A DNA stretch of 64,000 nt from Chloracidobacterium sp. (GTDB taxonomy: Bacteria; Acidobacteriota; Blastocatellia; Pyrinomonadales; Pyrinomonadaceae): NCBI GenBank assembly GCA_016716365.1, contig JADJWM010000007.1, positions 62,001 through 126,000 on the forward strand, given 5' to 3'. Below the pieces are notes generated by a model. That model was not told the DNA's origin and did no database searches. It saw only the letters and a list, made by a program, of their open reading frames with translations. Positions within the stretch are counted from its first letter, which is position 1; every line of letters begins with the position of its first letter. This document shows positions 54,232 to 63,790 of the stretch, piece by piece. The translations under genes and the position numbers were made by a program.

Positions 54232-55650
54232 ATGGAGAAGTTTCTAAACGCAGTCCAGAACATGTTCAAGGTGCCGGAGCTCCGGAAGCGTATCTTGTTT
54301 ACGCTCGGGCTGCTGGCGGTCTATCGCCTGGGCGCCCATATCACGGCACCAGGGGTAAATAAGGGTCGCCTCGAACAGGAATGGGCCGACCTCGCCGGCA
54401 CTTTGCTGGGCGTGCTAGATCTATTCTCAGGTGGGAACTTCCGGACGATCTCGGTCTTTGCCCTCGGCGTGACGCCTTACATTACGGCATCGATCATCAT
54501 GCAGCTTATGCCGGTGCTGTCGCCTGCGGTCAAGAAGATCCAGGAAGAAGGCGAGGTCGGGCGGCAGAAACTTAACCAGTACACGCGTTACCTGACGGTC
54601 GCTTTGTGCTCGGTGCAGACCTTCTTTGTGGCCACATGGCTGAGCGGGAAAGGCATCATCCCTGAAACCTGGCCGGCCACGCTGATGATCGTTGTAACGC
54701 TGACGACCGGTACAGTCTTCGTTATGTGGCTGGGCGAGCAGATCACGGAACGCGGCGTCGGGAACGGCATCTCGCTCCTCATCTTTGCGGGTATCGTGAT
54801 CGGCCTGCCGAGCGCGGTGATGCAGGTTTCAGAACGCGTGCGTGCTGGCGACGCGATGCAGACGCTCGGCGTGATCTTCCTGGTCGCGGTGATGGTGGCG
54901 TTGATCGCCCTGGTGGTCTATGTCGAATCGGCGCGAAGGAATATTTCGATAAGCTACGCAAGCCGGCGGGTCGGCAACCAGACCTTCCAGGGACAGGAGA
55001 CGAAACTGCCGCTGAAGATCAACATGGGCGGCGTTATCCCCGTGATCTTTGCATCGTCGGTGTTGGCGATGCCGCAGACGCTATTTGCGGCGTTCCCGCC
55101 GGATCCGGCGGATACCACCTCGACCTGGGCGCAGATCTTTAACTTCTTCCAGCAGTTTCACGGCGGCGACCCGTGGTACGAACTCGTGTTCATCTCTCTG
55201 ATCGTGATGTTCACGTTCTTCTATATCACGATCATCTTTAACACGGATGAGGTCGCGGACAACCTGCGTAAACACGGCGGTTTTGTCGCGGGCATCAGGC
55301 CCGGAGCTCCGACGGCAGAGTATTTGAACGGCATCCTGACGCGGCTGACGACGGTCGGAGCGATCTATCTTTCGTTCGTCGCTTTCGCGCCGCAGGTACT
55401 TCTGAGCGGCTTCAGGGTCGCCCGGCTGCCGTTCATCGGCGACAGCCTGGATGCGTTCTTTACGGCAACGCCGGGTTTGAGCTGGATACCGACCGGATTG
55501 GGTTATCAATTCTTCTTCGGCGGAACGTCGCTGCTCATCCTTGTGGGCGTGGCGATGGATACGGTCGCACAGATCGAGGCCCAGCTTGTGATGAGGAACT
55601 ACGAGGGCTTCCTCGGTGCGGGTTCGAGGCTTCGCGGCCGCCGCGGTTGA
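54232..55650 (+). CDS. secY: Protein translocase subunit SecY
   Basis: 472 residues; the central channel of the Sec translocon with ten membrane segments. GVTPYITASIIMQLMPVLSP (plug and pore region), NMGGVIPVIFASSVLAMP and RNYEGFLGAGSRLRGRRG are characteristic. A periplasmic loop (FAAFPPDPADTTSTWAQI) is longer than in E. coli. Confidence 0.98.
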   Translation: MEKFLNAVQNMFKVPELRKRILFTLGLLAVYRLGAHITAPGVNKGRLEQEWADLAGTLLGVLDLFSGGNFRTISVFALGVTPYITASIIMQLMPVLSPAVKKIQEEGEVGRQKLNQYTRYLTVALCSVQTFFVATWLSGKGIIPETWPATLMIVVTLTTGTVFVMWLGEQITERGVGNGISLLIFAGIVIGLPSAVMQVSERVRAGDAMQTLGVIFLVAVMVALIALVVYVESARRNISISYASRRVGNQTFQGQETKLPLKINMGGVIPVIFASSVLAMPQTLFAAFPPDPADTTSTWAQIFNFFQQFHGGDPWYELVFISLIVMFTFFYITIIFNTDEVADNLRKHGGFVAGIRPGAPTAEYLNGILTRLTTVGAIYLSFVAFAPQVLLSGFRVARLPFIGDSLDAFFTATPGLSWIPTGLGYQFFFGGTSLLILVGVAMDTVAQIEAQLVMRNYEGFLGAGSRLRGRRG

Positions 55651-55745
55651 TAGTTGTGGCAGAATTTTTAGCCACGAATTCCACGAATTACACTAATGGA
55701 TCTCTGATTCGTGTGATTCGTGCAATTCGTGGCTAGTTTCTCTTG
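55651..55745. repeat. Spacer secY-adk: CCACGAATTCCACGAATT word repeat
   Basis: TAGCCACGAATTCCACGAAT on the left, GATTCGTGCAATTCGTGGCT on the right; perfect-looking outer stem TAGCCACGAAT/ATTCGTGGCTA. Confidence 0.85.
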
Positions 55746-56390
55746 ATGAACAAGATAATCGTACTGATCGGGGCCCCCGGGGCGGGCAAGGGAACGCAGG
55801 CACGACTGCTCGAGGAACGACGCGGGATCCCGCAGATCTCGACCGGCGATATGTTCCGCGAGATGAGAACCCTCGACACGCCGCTTGCCCGCGAAGTTCA
55901 GGCGATCATGGCCGCCGGAACGCTGGTGCCCGACGATGTTACTTATCGAATGGTCCAGGATCGAACGTCGAAGCCTGACACTGACGGTACCTACGTTCTT
56001 GACGGTTATCCGCGGACGGCGGTGCAGGCGAAGCAGCTCGAGGAACTGGCCAAGGAGCAGGGGAAAGAGATCCTTGCGATAGAGGTAGATGTCCCGAAGG
56101 ATGAGCTGATGAAACGGCTGACGGGCCGGCGAAGCTGTCCCGTTTGCGGCGAGATCTATAATATCTACTCGAAGCCGCCTAAGGTCGAAGGCCGCTGCGA
56201 CGATCATCCGGATGCTGAACTATTGCACCGGGCGGACGATACGGAGGAGAAAGTAAAGGTTCGGCTGGAGACATATGACGAACTGACCAAACCTTTGCTC
56301 GAATTTTACTTGGGCTCCGGCCGTTTGAAAAAGGTGGACGGCACCGGCGAGATCGAGGACATCTATTCAAGCCTGGAGGAGATCGTTTAA
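55746..56390 (+). CDS. adk: Adenylate kinase (zinc-LID type)
   Basis: 214 residues. GAPGAGKGTQA at 9-19 is the P-loop, LDGYPRT the AMP site, and the LID has RRSCPVCGEIYN and a further GRCDD, giving a Cys-based zinc site, with ELLHRADD after it. ATG 55746 is used. The usual secY-adk-map order holds. Confidence 0.96.
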   Translation: MNKIIVLIGAPGAGKGTQARLLEERRGIPQISTGDMFREMRTLDTPLAREVQAIMAAGTLVPDDVTYRMVQDRTSKPDTDGTYVLDGYPRTAVQAKQLEELAKEQGKEILAIEVDVPKDELMKRLTGRRSCPVCGEIYNIYSKPPKVEGRCDDHPDAELLHRADDTEEKVKVRLETYDELTKPLLEFYLGSGRLKKVDGTGEIEDIYSSLEEIV

Positions 56391-56505
56391 GGCGTGGCGG
56401 CCGTTTTCCATCAATAATTAGTCATTATTGATGTAAGAGATGTTGCGGGATTCGACCATCGGCGGGTTGATAAGCGGCATTAGCCGCGTATTGTTCGGAA
56501 AAAAA
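56391..56505. repeat. Spacer adk-map with perfect hairpin
   Basis: CATCAATAA (56409-56417) and TTATTGATG (56425-56433) form 9-bp arms around 7 bp. No T-run follows, so not a classical terminator. Confidence 0.6.
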
Positions 56506-57318
56506 ATGATCATCGCGAAATCGCAGAAAGATCTCGAGAAAATGAGGGCCGTCGGCGAACTGATCGCCGATGTCCGCGAGACCTTGCGTGCGATGGTCGC
56601 CCCGGGCGTTACGACCCTTGAGCTGAACGCCGCCGCGGAAAAGATGATGCGGGACGCAGGCTCGATACCGACCTTTATCGGCTATAAGCCGCACGGGATG
56701 GTGCCGTTCCCGTTCGCGATCTGTTCTTCGGTGAACGAACAGGTGGTCCACGGTTTCTCGAACGACGTGCCGCTCAAGGAAGGCGACATCGTCTCGCTTG
56801 ATATGGCATGCACGCTCGAAGGGTTCGTAGGCGATACGGCGATGACCGTGCCGGTCGGCAATGTCTCGGATGAACTGAAGCAGCTGATCCGCGTGACCGA
56901 GGAGTGCCTCGAACGCGGGATCGAGCAGTGCAGGCCCGGCGGGCACGTAGGCGATATCGGCTGGGCGGTTCAGGAGCACGCGGAAAAGTTCGGATACGGG
57001 ATCGTCCGCGACTATACCGGCCACGGGATCGGGCGGCGGATGCACGAAGCCCCGCAGATCCCGAATTACGGCCGCCGAGGGACCCGTGAGAGGATCCGGA
57101 CGGGGTATTGCTTTGCGATCGAGCCGATGCTGAACCTGGGAACGGCCGAAACGCGGACGCTTGAGGATAAGTGGACCGTGGTGACCCTTGACAACAAACC
57201 TTCGGCCCACGCCGAGCACACGGTAGCCGTGACCCAAGAGGGCCCCGAAATACTTACTCTGACGAAGGAGCAAAAGAAGGCGCTCCGTTCAGAACAGGGC
57301 GAAAGTGCGGCCGCATAG
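56506..57318 (+). CDS. map: Methionine aminopeptidase
   Basis: 270 residues; removes N-terminal Met from nascent chains. Metal ligands are visible in order: VVHGF histidine, SLDMACTLEGFVGDTAM (two Asp), YTGHGIGRRMHE (His), FAIEPML (Glu), AHAEHTVAV (Glu). ATG 56506 is preferred as start (MIIAKSQKDLEKM), because the in-frame extension from 56440 has no homology-like pattern. Confidence 0.95.
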   Translation: MIIAKSQKDLEKMRAVGELIADVRETLRAMVAPGVTTLELNAAAEKMMRDAGSIPTFIGYKPHGMVPFPFAICSSVNEQVVHGFSNDVPLKEGDIVSLDMACTLEGFVGDTAMTVPVGNVSDELKQLIRVTEECLERGIEQCRPGGHVGDIGWAVQEHAEKFGYGIVRDYTGHGIGRRMHEAPQIPNYGRRGTRERIRTGYCFAIEPMLNLGTAETRTLEDKWTVVTLDNKPSAHAEHTVAVTQEGPEILTLTKEQKKALRSEQGESAAA

Positions 57319-57388
57319 CTTGATACATACCGGTTTTCGCGATAAACTAATGGTTTGTCCAACTATACGGTAAGTGGGCAAGGGGAAT

Positions 57389-57610
57389 ATGTCGAAAGAG
57401 GAAGCGATCGAAGTTACCGCGACCGTTCTCGAGACGCTGCCAAACGCAATGTTCAGGGTGACGATCGACGGTAACGAACATGAGGTGCTTGCGCACATTT
57501 CCGGGAAGATGCGCAAAAACTTTATTCGCATCCTGCCTGGAGATAAGGTTTTGGTAGAATTGTCGCCCTACGATCTGAAACGGGGGCGGATTACTTATCG
57601 ATATAAATAG
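57389..57610 (+). CDS. infA: Translation initiation factor IF-1
   Basis: 73 residues. VTATVLETLPNAMFRVTI and ISGKMRKNFIRILPGDKVLV are diagnostic. AGGGGA sits 5 bp before ATG. Confidence 0.97.
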   Translation: MSKEEAIEVTATVLETLPNAMFRVTIDGNEHEVLAHISGKMRKNFIRILPGDKVLVELSPYDLKRGRITYRYK

Positions 57611-57695
57611 AGAATGGTGAATGGTAAATGGTGAATAGAGGGATCTTATTCAGACCTATAATCGATTTACTATTAACGATTCACGGGAGTTTGAG
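57611..57695. repeat. Spacer infA-rpmJ: GAATGGTGAATGGTAAATGG word repeat
   Basis: GAATGGTGAATGGTAAATGG on the left and ATTTACTATTAACGATTCAC on the right; partly complementary. GGGAG precedes rpmJ. Confidence 0.7.
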
Positions 57696-57809
57696 ATGAA
57701 AGTTCGTCCTTCGGTCAAAAAGATGTGCGATAAATGCAAGGTGATCCACCGCAAGGGCGTCGTGCGCGTCATTTGCGATAACCCGAAGCATAAGCAGAGA
57801 CAAGGGTAG
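57696..57809 (+). CDS. rpmJ: 50S ribosomal protein L36
   Basis: 37 residues: KVRPSVKKMCDKCKVIHRKG followed by VVRVICDNPKHKQRQG. The Cys-Cys-Cys-His zinc-binding set is intact. It starts with GGGAG upstream. Confidence 0.97.
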   Translation: MKVRPSVKKMCDKCKVIHRKGVVRVICDNPKHKQRQG

Positions 57810-57893
57810 AAATTTGCGATTTGCGAATTTCAATTTTCGATCGGAACGTGTCTGAGAATCGAAAATCGCAAATCGGCATTCGAAAATAAGAAT
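57810..57893. repeat. Spacer rpmJ-rpsM: ATTTGCGATTTGCG word repeat
   Basis: ATTTGCGATTTGCGAATTTC on the left, ATCGAAAATCGCAAATCGGC-type words on the right; same family as 46976 and 51158. Confidence 0.8.
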
Positions 57894-58277
57894 ATGGCTC
57901 GTGTAGCAGGAGTTGATTTACCACCGAACAAGAGGGCGCAGATCGGCCTGACGTATATTTACGGCGTCGGAAGATCGCGGGCGACCGCGGTGCTCGATGA
58001 GGCGAATATCAGCGCGAACGCAAAGATCAAGGACCTCAGCGAAGACGAACTGAACAAGATCAGGGCGATCCTCGACGGCCAGGGCGAGATCGAGGGCGAC
58101 CTTCGCAAACGTATCCAGATGGATATCAAGCGGCTGATGGACATCGGCTGCTACCGCGGCCTGCGTCATCGCAGAAGTCTGCCGGTCCGCGGACAGCGCA
58201 CGTCGACCAACGCCCGCACCCGCAAAGGCCCGAGAAAAGCCGCGGTTGCGAAGAAGAAGGCACCAGGGAAGAAATAG
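57894..58277 (+). CDS. rpsM: 30S ribosomal protein S13
   Basis: 127 residues. ARVAGVDLPPNKRAQIGLTY, IYGVGRSRA and RGLRHRRSLPVRGQRTSTNA are standard. Contacts the P-site tRNA and the L5 bridge. Confidence 0.98.
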   Translation: MARVAGVDLPPNKRAQIGLTYIYGVGRSRATAVLDEANISANAKIKDLSEDELNKIRAILDGQGEIEGDLRKRIQMDIKRLMDIGCYRGLRHRRSLPVRGQRTSTNARTRKGPRKAAVAKKKAPGKK

Positions 58278-58356
58278 TTCCGAGTTCCAAGTTCCAGGTT
58301 CCGAGTTTCTCGGATCAACCTGGAACCTGGAACCCAGAACTTGGAACTGAAAAGAA
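58278..58356. repeat. Spacer rpsM-rpsK: GTTCCAAGTTCCAGG word repeat
   Basis: GTTCCAAGTTCCAGGTTCCG on the left, AACCTGGAACCTGGAACCCA on the right; a strong potential stem. Confidence 0.85.
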
Positions 58357-58755
58357 ATGGCAAAGGCACCAGCAAAGAAGAAGACCTTTAAGAAGAAAGA
58401 GCGGAAGAACATCCCCATGGGGATCGTTCACATTTCGGCTTCGTTCAACAACACGCTGATCTCGATCACGGATACGCAGGGCAACCTTGTCGCGCAGTCG
58501 TCGTCGGGAGCTCGCGGCTTCCGCGGATCGCGCAAGGGAACGCCCTTTGCGGCCCAACAGGCAGCGGGTGAGGCGGCCCGAAAGGCGATCGAGGCCGGGA
58601 TGCGCGAGGTCGATGTGCGTGTGAAAGGGCCGGGCGGCGGCCGTGAATCGGCCATCCGCGCGGTAGCGCAGGCAGGCATCCGGGTGAACTCCATCCGCGA
58701 TACCACGCCGATCCCGCACAACGGGTGCAGGCCGCCCAAACGGCGAAGAGTTTAG
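58357..58755 (+). CDS. rpsK: 30S ribosomal protein S11
   Basis: 132 residues. GIVHISASFNNTLISITDTQ, GPGGGRESAIRAVAQAGI and the end IPHNGCRPPKRRRV are standard. Lies at the 30S platform near the Shine-Dalgarno helix. Confidence 0.98.
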   Translation: MAKAPAKKKTFKKKERKNIPMGIVHISASFNNTLISITDTQGNLVAQSSSGARGFRGSRKGTPFAAQQAAGEAARKAIEAGMREVDVRVKGPGGGRESAIRAVAQAGIRVNSIRDTTPIPHNGCRPPKRRRV

Positions 58756-58961
58756 AATTCCAGGTTCCAAATTCCAGGTTCCAAATTTCAGGTTCGAAAT
58801 TTGGTACGGACTGGAATGTGGGGACTTGATTGTGGGATCAGAGTTTTTATCGAAAGGACGAAGGGTGAGAGATCACCTGTAAACTTTTCCGGAAATAAAG
58901 GGCCTAATAAGAACCCACCCGCTAACGCAGGTGGTTCTGACAGGACTCTCGGAGGCAATGA
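58756..58961. repeat. Spacer rpsK-rpsD: word repeat plus CACCCGCTAACGCAGGTGG element
   Basis: TTCCAGGTTCCAAATTCCAG words without a full right arm, then about 100 bp unstructured, then CCACCCGCTAACGCAGGTGG near 58915-58934. The last element is also in the rpsL leader (36866). A GGAGG lies 6 bp before rpsD. Confidence 0.7.
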
Positions 58962-59594
58962 ATGGCTAGATATAGAGATGCGGTGTGCCGGTTGTGCCGC
59001 CGCGAAGGCGGAAAATTATTTTTGAAAGGGGACCGGTGCTTTAAGCCGTCCTGTGCGATCGAGAAACGCGGTACGAACCCGCCCGGACAGCACGGAGCGG
59101 CACGCCGCAAGATGCTTGCGGGTTACGGCGAGCAGCTTCGCGAGAAGCAGAAGGTAAAGCGGATCTATTTCATCCTCGAAAAGCAGTTTCGCAATTATTT
59201 CGAAAAGGCCCGGCGGCAGAAGGGCGTTACCGGCGAGAACCTGCTTTTCATGCTCGAAAAGCGGCTCGATAACGTCGTTTACCGGTCGGGTTTTTCGACC
59301 TCGCGCCGCCAGGCACGCCAGCTCGTCAATCACGGGCACGTCGAGGTGAACGGCCGCAAAGTGAACATTCCTTCATTCCAGGTCAAGGTCGGCGACACCG
59401 TGACGGTCAAGCCGAAGAGCCAAAAGAACCCGCATGTCGAGGGTGCGTGGCAGACCGCGGCCGGCCGCGGGCGTCCCCAGTGGATCGCACCGGCGGGACG
59501 CGATCTGAGCGTTGCGATATCGGCCGCGCCGACGCGTGCCGACATCGACGCGAATATCAACGAGCAGTTGATCGTCGAGCTTTACAGCAAGTAG
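58962..59594 (+). CDS. rpsD: 30S ribosomal protein S4 (zinc type)
   Basis: 210 residues. CRLCRREGGKLFLKGDRC with CFKPSC gives a four-cysteine zinc site; the S4 RNA-binding domain RLDNVVYRSGFSTSRRQARQ follows. S4 is the usual alpha-operon autoregulator. Confidence 0.98.
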   Translation: MARYRDAVCRLCRREGGKLFLKGDRCFKPSCAIEKRGTNPPGQHGAARRKMLAGYGEQLREKQKVKRIYFILEKQFRNYFEKARRQKGVTGENLLFMLEKRLDNVVYRSGFSTSRRQARQLVNHGHVEVNGRKVNIPSFQVKVGDTVTVKPKSQKNPHVEGAWQTAAGRGRPQWIAPAGRDLSVAISAAPTRADIDANINEQLIVELYSK

Positions 59595-59696
59595 TTTTTT
59601 TCAGGGTCGGCTGAAGTAGCCTGTGTCGAGAGTCCGTTCTTACTATGACGCACAGGGGACAAAGCCGGCCTTTAGGGCCAGTTAAAAAGAACAAAT
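59595..59696. other. Spacer rpsD-rpoA with hairpins
   Basis: CCTGTGTC pairs with GACGCACAGG (bulged), and GGCC-TTTA-GGGCC follows. No word-type repeat. Confidence 0.45.
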
Positions 59697-60713
59697 ATGA
59701 CAACAAGCAACAATTGGACGGATTTTCAAATGCCCTCGCGGCTCAACGTCGAAAGCGAAACGTTGACCGAGCGGTACGGTAAGTTTTACGCACAGCCGTT
59801 CGAACGCGGTTTCGGCACGACCGTCGGCAACTCGATCAGGCGTGCATTGCTCTCCTCGATCGAGGGAGCGGCCGTTACGGCGGTCAAGATCGAGGGCGTC
59901 GAGCACGAATTCTCTTCGATCAAAGGCGTCGTCGAAGATGCGACCGACGTCATCCTCAACCTGAAGCAGGTGCCGTTCAAACTGCACGGCGGCAGCCCGA
60001 AAACATTGACCATCAGCAAGAAGGGTTCGGGCGAAGTGACGAGCGCCGACATCGAGGTGGATTCGGACGTCGAGGTTCTTGATACGGGGATACACATCGC
60101 GACGATCAGCGGCTCGGGCAGTTTTAACGTCGAGATGCGCTTGAAGCGCGGCCGCGGATACGTTTCGGCCGAATTCAACAACGACGAGGACCTTTCGGTC
60201 GGATATATTCCGGTCGATTCGGTTCACACGCCGATCAAGAAGGTGAACTACAGCGTCGATAAAACGCGGCAGGGATCGAACACGGAATTCGACAAGCTGA
60301 CGATCGAGGTCTGGACCGACGGTTCGGTCAAGCCGGATGATTCGATCGGGCTGGCGGCGAAACTGGTGAAGGACCATATGTCGATCTTCATCAATTTCGA
60401 AGAGGAAGAAGAAGAATACAAATACGAAGATATCGCCCGGCCGCCGCTGATGCGGAACGACCTGCTCGACAAGCCGGTCGACGAGCTCGAGCTGTCGGTG
60501 CGGTCATATAACTGCCTGAAGAACGCCGATATCCGATCGATCCGCGACCTGATCAAACGGAGCGAAAAGGACATGCTCGGCACGAAGAACTTCGGCAAGA
60601 AGTCATTGACCGAGATCAAGGACCTGCTCCATGGGATGGGGCTGGATTTCGGAATGGACTTTGATGAGCACGGGAACCCGATACCGGGTTCGGGCGGACG
60701 AGATCTAGATTAG
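59697..60713 (+). CDS. rpoA: DNA-directed RNA polymerase subunit alpha
   Basis: 338 residues. The N-terminal dimer domain has ERGFGTTVGNSIRRALLSSI and the C-terminal DNA-binding domain has ELSVRSYNCLKNADIRSIRD and GKKSLTEIKDLLHGMGL. TAAAAAGAAC precedes the ATG with no obvious Shine-Dalgarno sequence. Confidence 0.98.
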   Translation: MTTSNNWTDFQMPSRLNVESETLTERYGKFYAQPFERGFGTTVGNSIRRALLSSIEGAAVTAVKIEGVEHEFSSIKGVVEDATDVILNLKQVPFKLHGGSPKTLTISKKGSGEVTSADIEVDSDVEVLDTGIHIATISGSGSFNVEMRLKRGRGYVSAEFNNDEDLSVGYIPVDSVHTPIKKVNYSVDKTRQGSNTEFDKLTIEVWTDGSVKPDDSIGLAAKLVKDHMSIFINFEEEEEEYKYEDIARPPLMRNDLLDKPVDELELSVRSYNCLKNADIRSIRDLIKRSEKDMLGTKNFGKKSLTEIKDLLHGMGLDFGMDFDEHGNPIPGSGGRDLD

Positions 60714-60797
60714 GGATGAAGGATGAAGGATGAAGGATGAAGCCGGAAAACGGCGACGCCTTTTTCCTTTATCCTTTCGCCTTTATCCTTTAAGAAA
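60714..60797. repeat. Spacer rpoA-rplQ: GGATGAAGGATGA word repeat
   Basis: GGATGAAGGATGAAGGATGA on the left, TTCCTTTATCCTTTCGCCTT on the right; partly complementary. Same words as 31142-31198. Confidence 0.75.
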
Positions 60798-61301
60798 ATG
60801 AGACACAGAAAAGCACATCGCAAGCTTGGACGTACGACGGAGCACCGCATTTCGATGCTTCGTAATATGGCTACGTCATTGATAAATGCCGAAAAGGAGC
60901 ATATCGTAACGACGGTCCAGAAGGCGAAGGAGTTGAGGCCGTTCGTGGAGAAGGCGATTACGCTGGCCCGAAAGGCCCAGTCGCTCGACGGTGCCGACGC
61001 CAAGGCGCAGGAAGTTCATCTGCGGCGGCAGGCGGCCCGGTTCTTCCACGCGGGGAACAGCACCTTCAAGGAAGCTGCCAGCCGGTTCCGCGGAAAGAAG
61101 GGCGAGGCAAAGGACCCGATCGAACGCACCGCGGGCGTGAAGGCAGTGCAGCGGCTTTTCGATGAGCTTGGCGCAAGGTATAAGGACCGCAACGGCGGCT
61201 ATACGCGGATCGTCCGTATCGGGCGGAGAAGCGGAGATAACGCCGAGCTTGCAGTGATAGAATTAGTGGATAACCCCCGTGAACTTGCAGCAAAAGGGTG
61301 A
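60798..61301 (+). CDS. rplQ: 50S ribosomal protein L17
   Basis: 167 residues. RHRKAHRKLGRTTEHRISML and GGYTRIVRIGRRSGDNAELA are diagnostic; an insert (ADAKAQEVHLRRQ, then FKEAASRFRGKKG) makes it longer than the 120-residue norm. It closes the alpha operon. Confidence 0.97.
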   Translation: MRHRKAHRKLGRTTEHRISMLRNMATSLINAEKEHIVTTVQKAKELRPFVEKAITLARKAQSLDGADAKAQEVHLRRQAARFFHAGNSTFKEAASRFRGKKGEAKDPIERTAGVKAVQRLFDELGARYKDRNGGYTRIVRIGRRSGDNAELAVIELVDNPRELAAKG

Positions 61302-61322
61302 TTTCTTTGGAGGCGGAGCGTT

Positions 61323-61892
<570 letters not shown>

Positions 61893-61976
61893 CCTGCGTA
61901 AATCGTGAATCGTAAATCGTAAATCGAAGGAATTTACCTCTTTTTACGATTGACGATTCACGATTTACTATTTTCG
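61893..61976. repeat. Spacer accB-accC: AATCGTGAATCGTAAATCG word repeat
   Basis: CGTAAATCGTGAATCGTAAA on the left, GATTGACGATTCACGATTTA on the right; the closest empty match to the four-helix-bundle cassette ends. Confidence 0.9.
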
Positions 61977-63326
61977 ATGAGTAAGCGAGAGATCCGCAAG
62001 ATTCTGATAGCCAACCGGGGCGAGATCGCGATCCGGATAATCTGGACGTGCAAGGAGATGGGCATCAAGACCGTCGCCGTGCACTCGGAGGCCGACCGCG
62101 ACGCGCTCCACGTCCGATATGCGGACGAAGCTGTGTGCATCGGCGGAGCACCGTCGGCGCAGAGTTACCTAAATATCCCTTCGATCATCAGTGCGGCCGA
62201 GATAACAAATGTCGACGCGATCCATCCGGGCTACGGATTCCTGGCCGAATCGGCGACGTTCGCGAAGATCTGCGGCGACTGCAACATCAAGTTCATCGGG
62301 CCGCGGCCGGAAGTGATCGCCATGATGGGCGATAAGGTCGAGGCGAGGCGGACGATGAAAGCCGCCGGCGTGCCGATCCTTCCGGGCAGCCCGGAGCCGA
62401 TCGAAAGCACGGCAGAGGCCGCAAAGTTGGCGGAGTCGATCGGTTATCCCCTGATAATCAAGGCGGCGGCGGGCGGCGGCGGACGCGGAATGCGGATCGT
62501 GCGGAAACACGAAGAGTTGCACGGCCAGTTGGAAACAGCCCAGGCCGAGGCTCTTGCGGCGTTCAAGAACGGGTCGGTCTATATCGAACGATACATCGAA
62601 CGCCCGCGGCACATCGAGATCCAGGTGCTTGCCGATGAACACGGAAACTGCATCCATCTGGGCGAACGGGAATGTTCGATACAGCGTCGGCACCAGAAGC
62701 TGCTTGAAGAGGCCCCGTCGCCGGTCCTGACCGCCGAACAGCGTGCCGAAATGGGTGCGGTTGCGGTCAATGCGTGCAAGCAGATCGGCTATTCGAACGC
62801 GGGCACGTTCGAATTTCTCCTGGACGAGGATGGGAGTTTCTATTTCATGGAAATGAACACCCGCGTCCAGGTCGAACACCCCGTGACCGAGATGGTCACG
62901 CTGGCAGACATCGTCCGAAACCAGATCAGGATCGCGTCTGGCGAAAATCTGCAGTATACGCAAGAGGACGTTCAGATAGTCGGCCACTCGATCGAATGCC
63001 GGATCAACGCCGAGGACCCGGTGAAGTTTACGCCGAGCCCGGGACGCATCACCGCGTTCAATATTCCGGGCGGGCCTGGCGTCCGCGTCGACACGGCAGC
63101 ATATCCGGGCTACGTCGTCCCGCCGTACTACGATTCGATGATCGCAAAGCTGATCGTCCACGCCCGGACACGCGAACTGGCGATCAACCGGATGCAGCGA
63201 GCACTGGACATGATGGTCGTCGAAGGCATCAAAACGACGATCCCCCTGCACAAGAAGATCATGGCCGACAAGCGCTTCCAGGCCGGCGATTTCTCGACCA
63301 AGTTCATGGAAGAGTTCGAGTTGTAA
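61977..63326 (+). CDS. accC: Acetyl-CoA carboxylase, biotin carboxylase subunit
   Basis: 449 residues; ATP-grasp enzyme that carboxylates biotin on AccB. IRKILIANRGEIAIRIIW, the glycine loop IKAAAGGGGRGMRIVRK, RDCSIQRR-like ERECSIQRRHQKLLEE, FEFLLDEDGSFYFMEMNTR and EHPVTEMVT are all in place. ATG 61977 is used. The protein is complete, ending GDFSTKFMEEFEL, just before the poly-G stretch. Confidence 0.97.
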   Translation: MSKREIRKILIANRGEIAIRIIWTCKEMGIKTVAVHSEADRDALHVRYADEAVCIGGAPSAQSYLNIPSIISAAEITNVDAIHPGYGFLAESATFAKICGDCNIKFIGPRPEVIAMMGDKVEARRTMKAAGVPILPGSPEPIESTAEAAKLAESIGYPLIIKAAAGGGGRGMRIVRKHEELHGQLETAQAEALAAFKNGSVYIERYIERPRHIEIQVLADEHGNCIHLGERECSIQRRHQKLLEEAPSPVLTAEQRAEMGAVAVNACKQIGYSNAGTFEFLLDEDGSFYFMEMNTRVQVEHPVTEMVTLADIVRNQIRIASGENLQYTQEDVQIVGHSIECRINAEDPVKFTPSPGRITAFNIPGGPGVRVDTAAYPGYVVPPYYDSMIAKLIVHARTRELAINRMQRALDMMVVEGIKTTIPLHKKIMADKRFQAGDFSTKFMEEFEL

Positions 63327-63637
<311 letters not shown>

Positions 63638-63642
63638 ACACG

Positions 63643-63671
63643 TTGATAATAAGACCCCAGTATTGTAGTAT
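63643..63671 (+). promoter_or_regulatory. Sigma-70-like promoter of rpsO
   Basis: TTGATA (63643-63648), 17 bp, TAGTAT (63666-63671). The predicted leader of about 110 nt before rpsO contains small inverted repeats (GCGGTTACCGC). Confidence 0.55.
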
Positions 63672-63790
63672 TTAGAGTGATTTAGCTCGGTTTACCGACA
63701 TCAAGATCAATGTAGATTTTTCGCGGTTACCGCCAGCAATACGGGCGGAGTTACTGCGAGCAAGGAGAGACTATTTAAGGTCAGATTTTT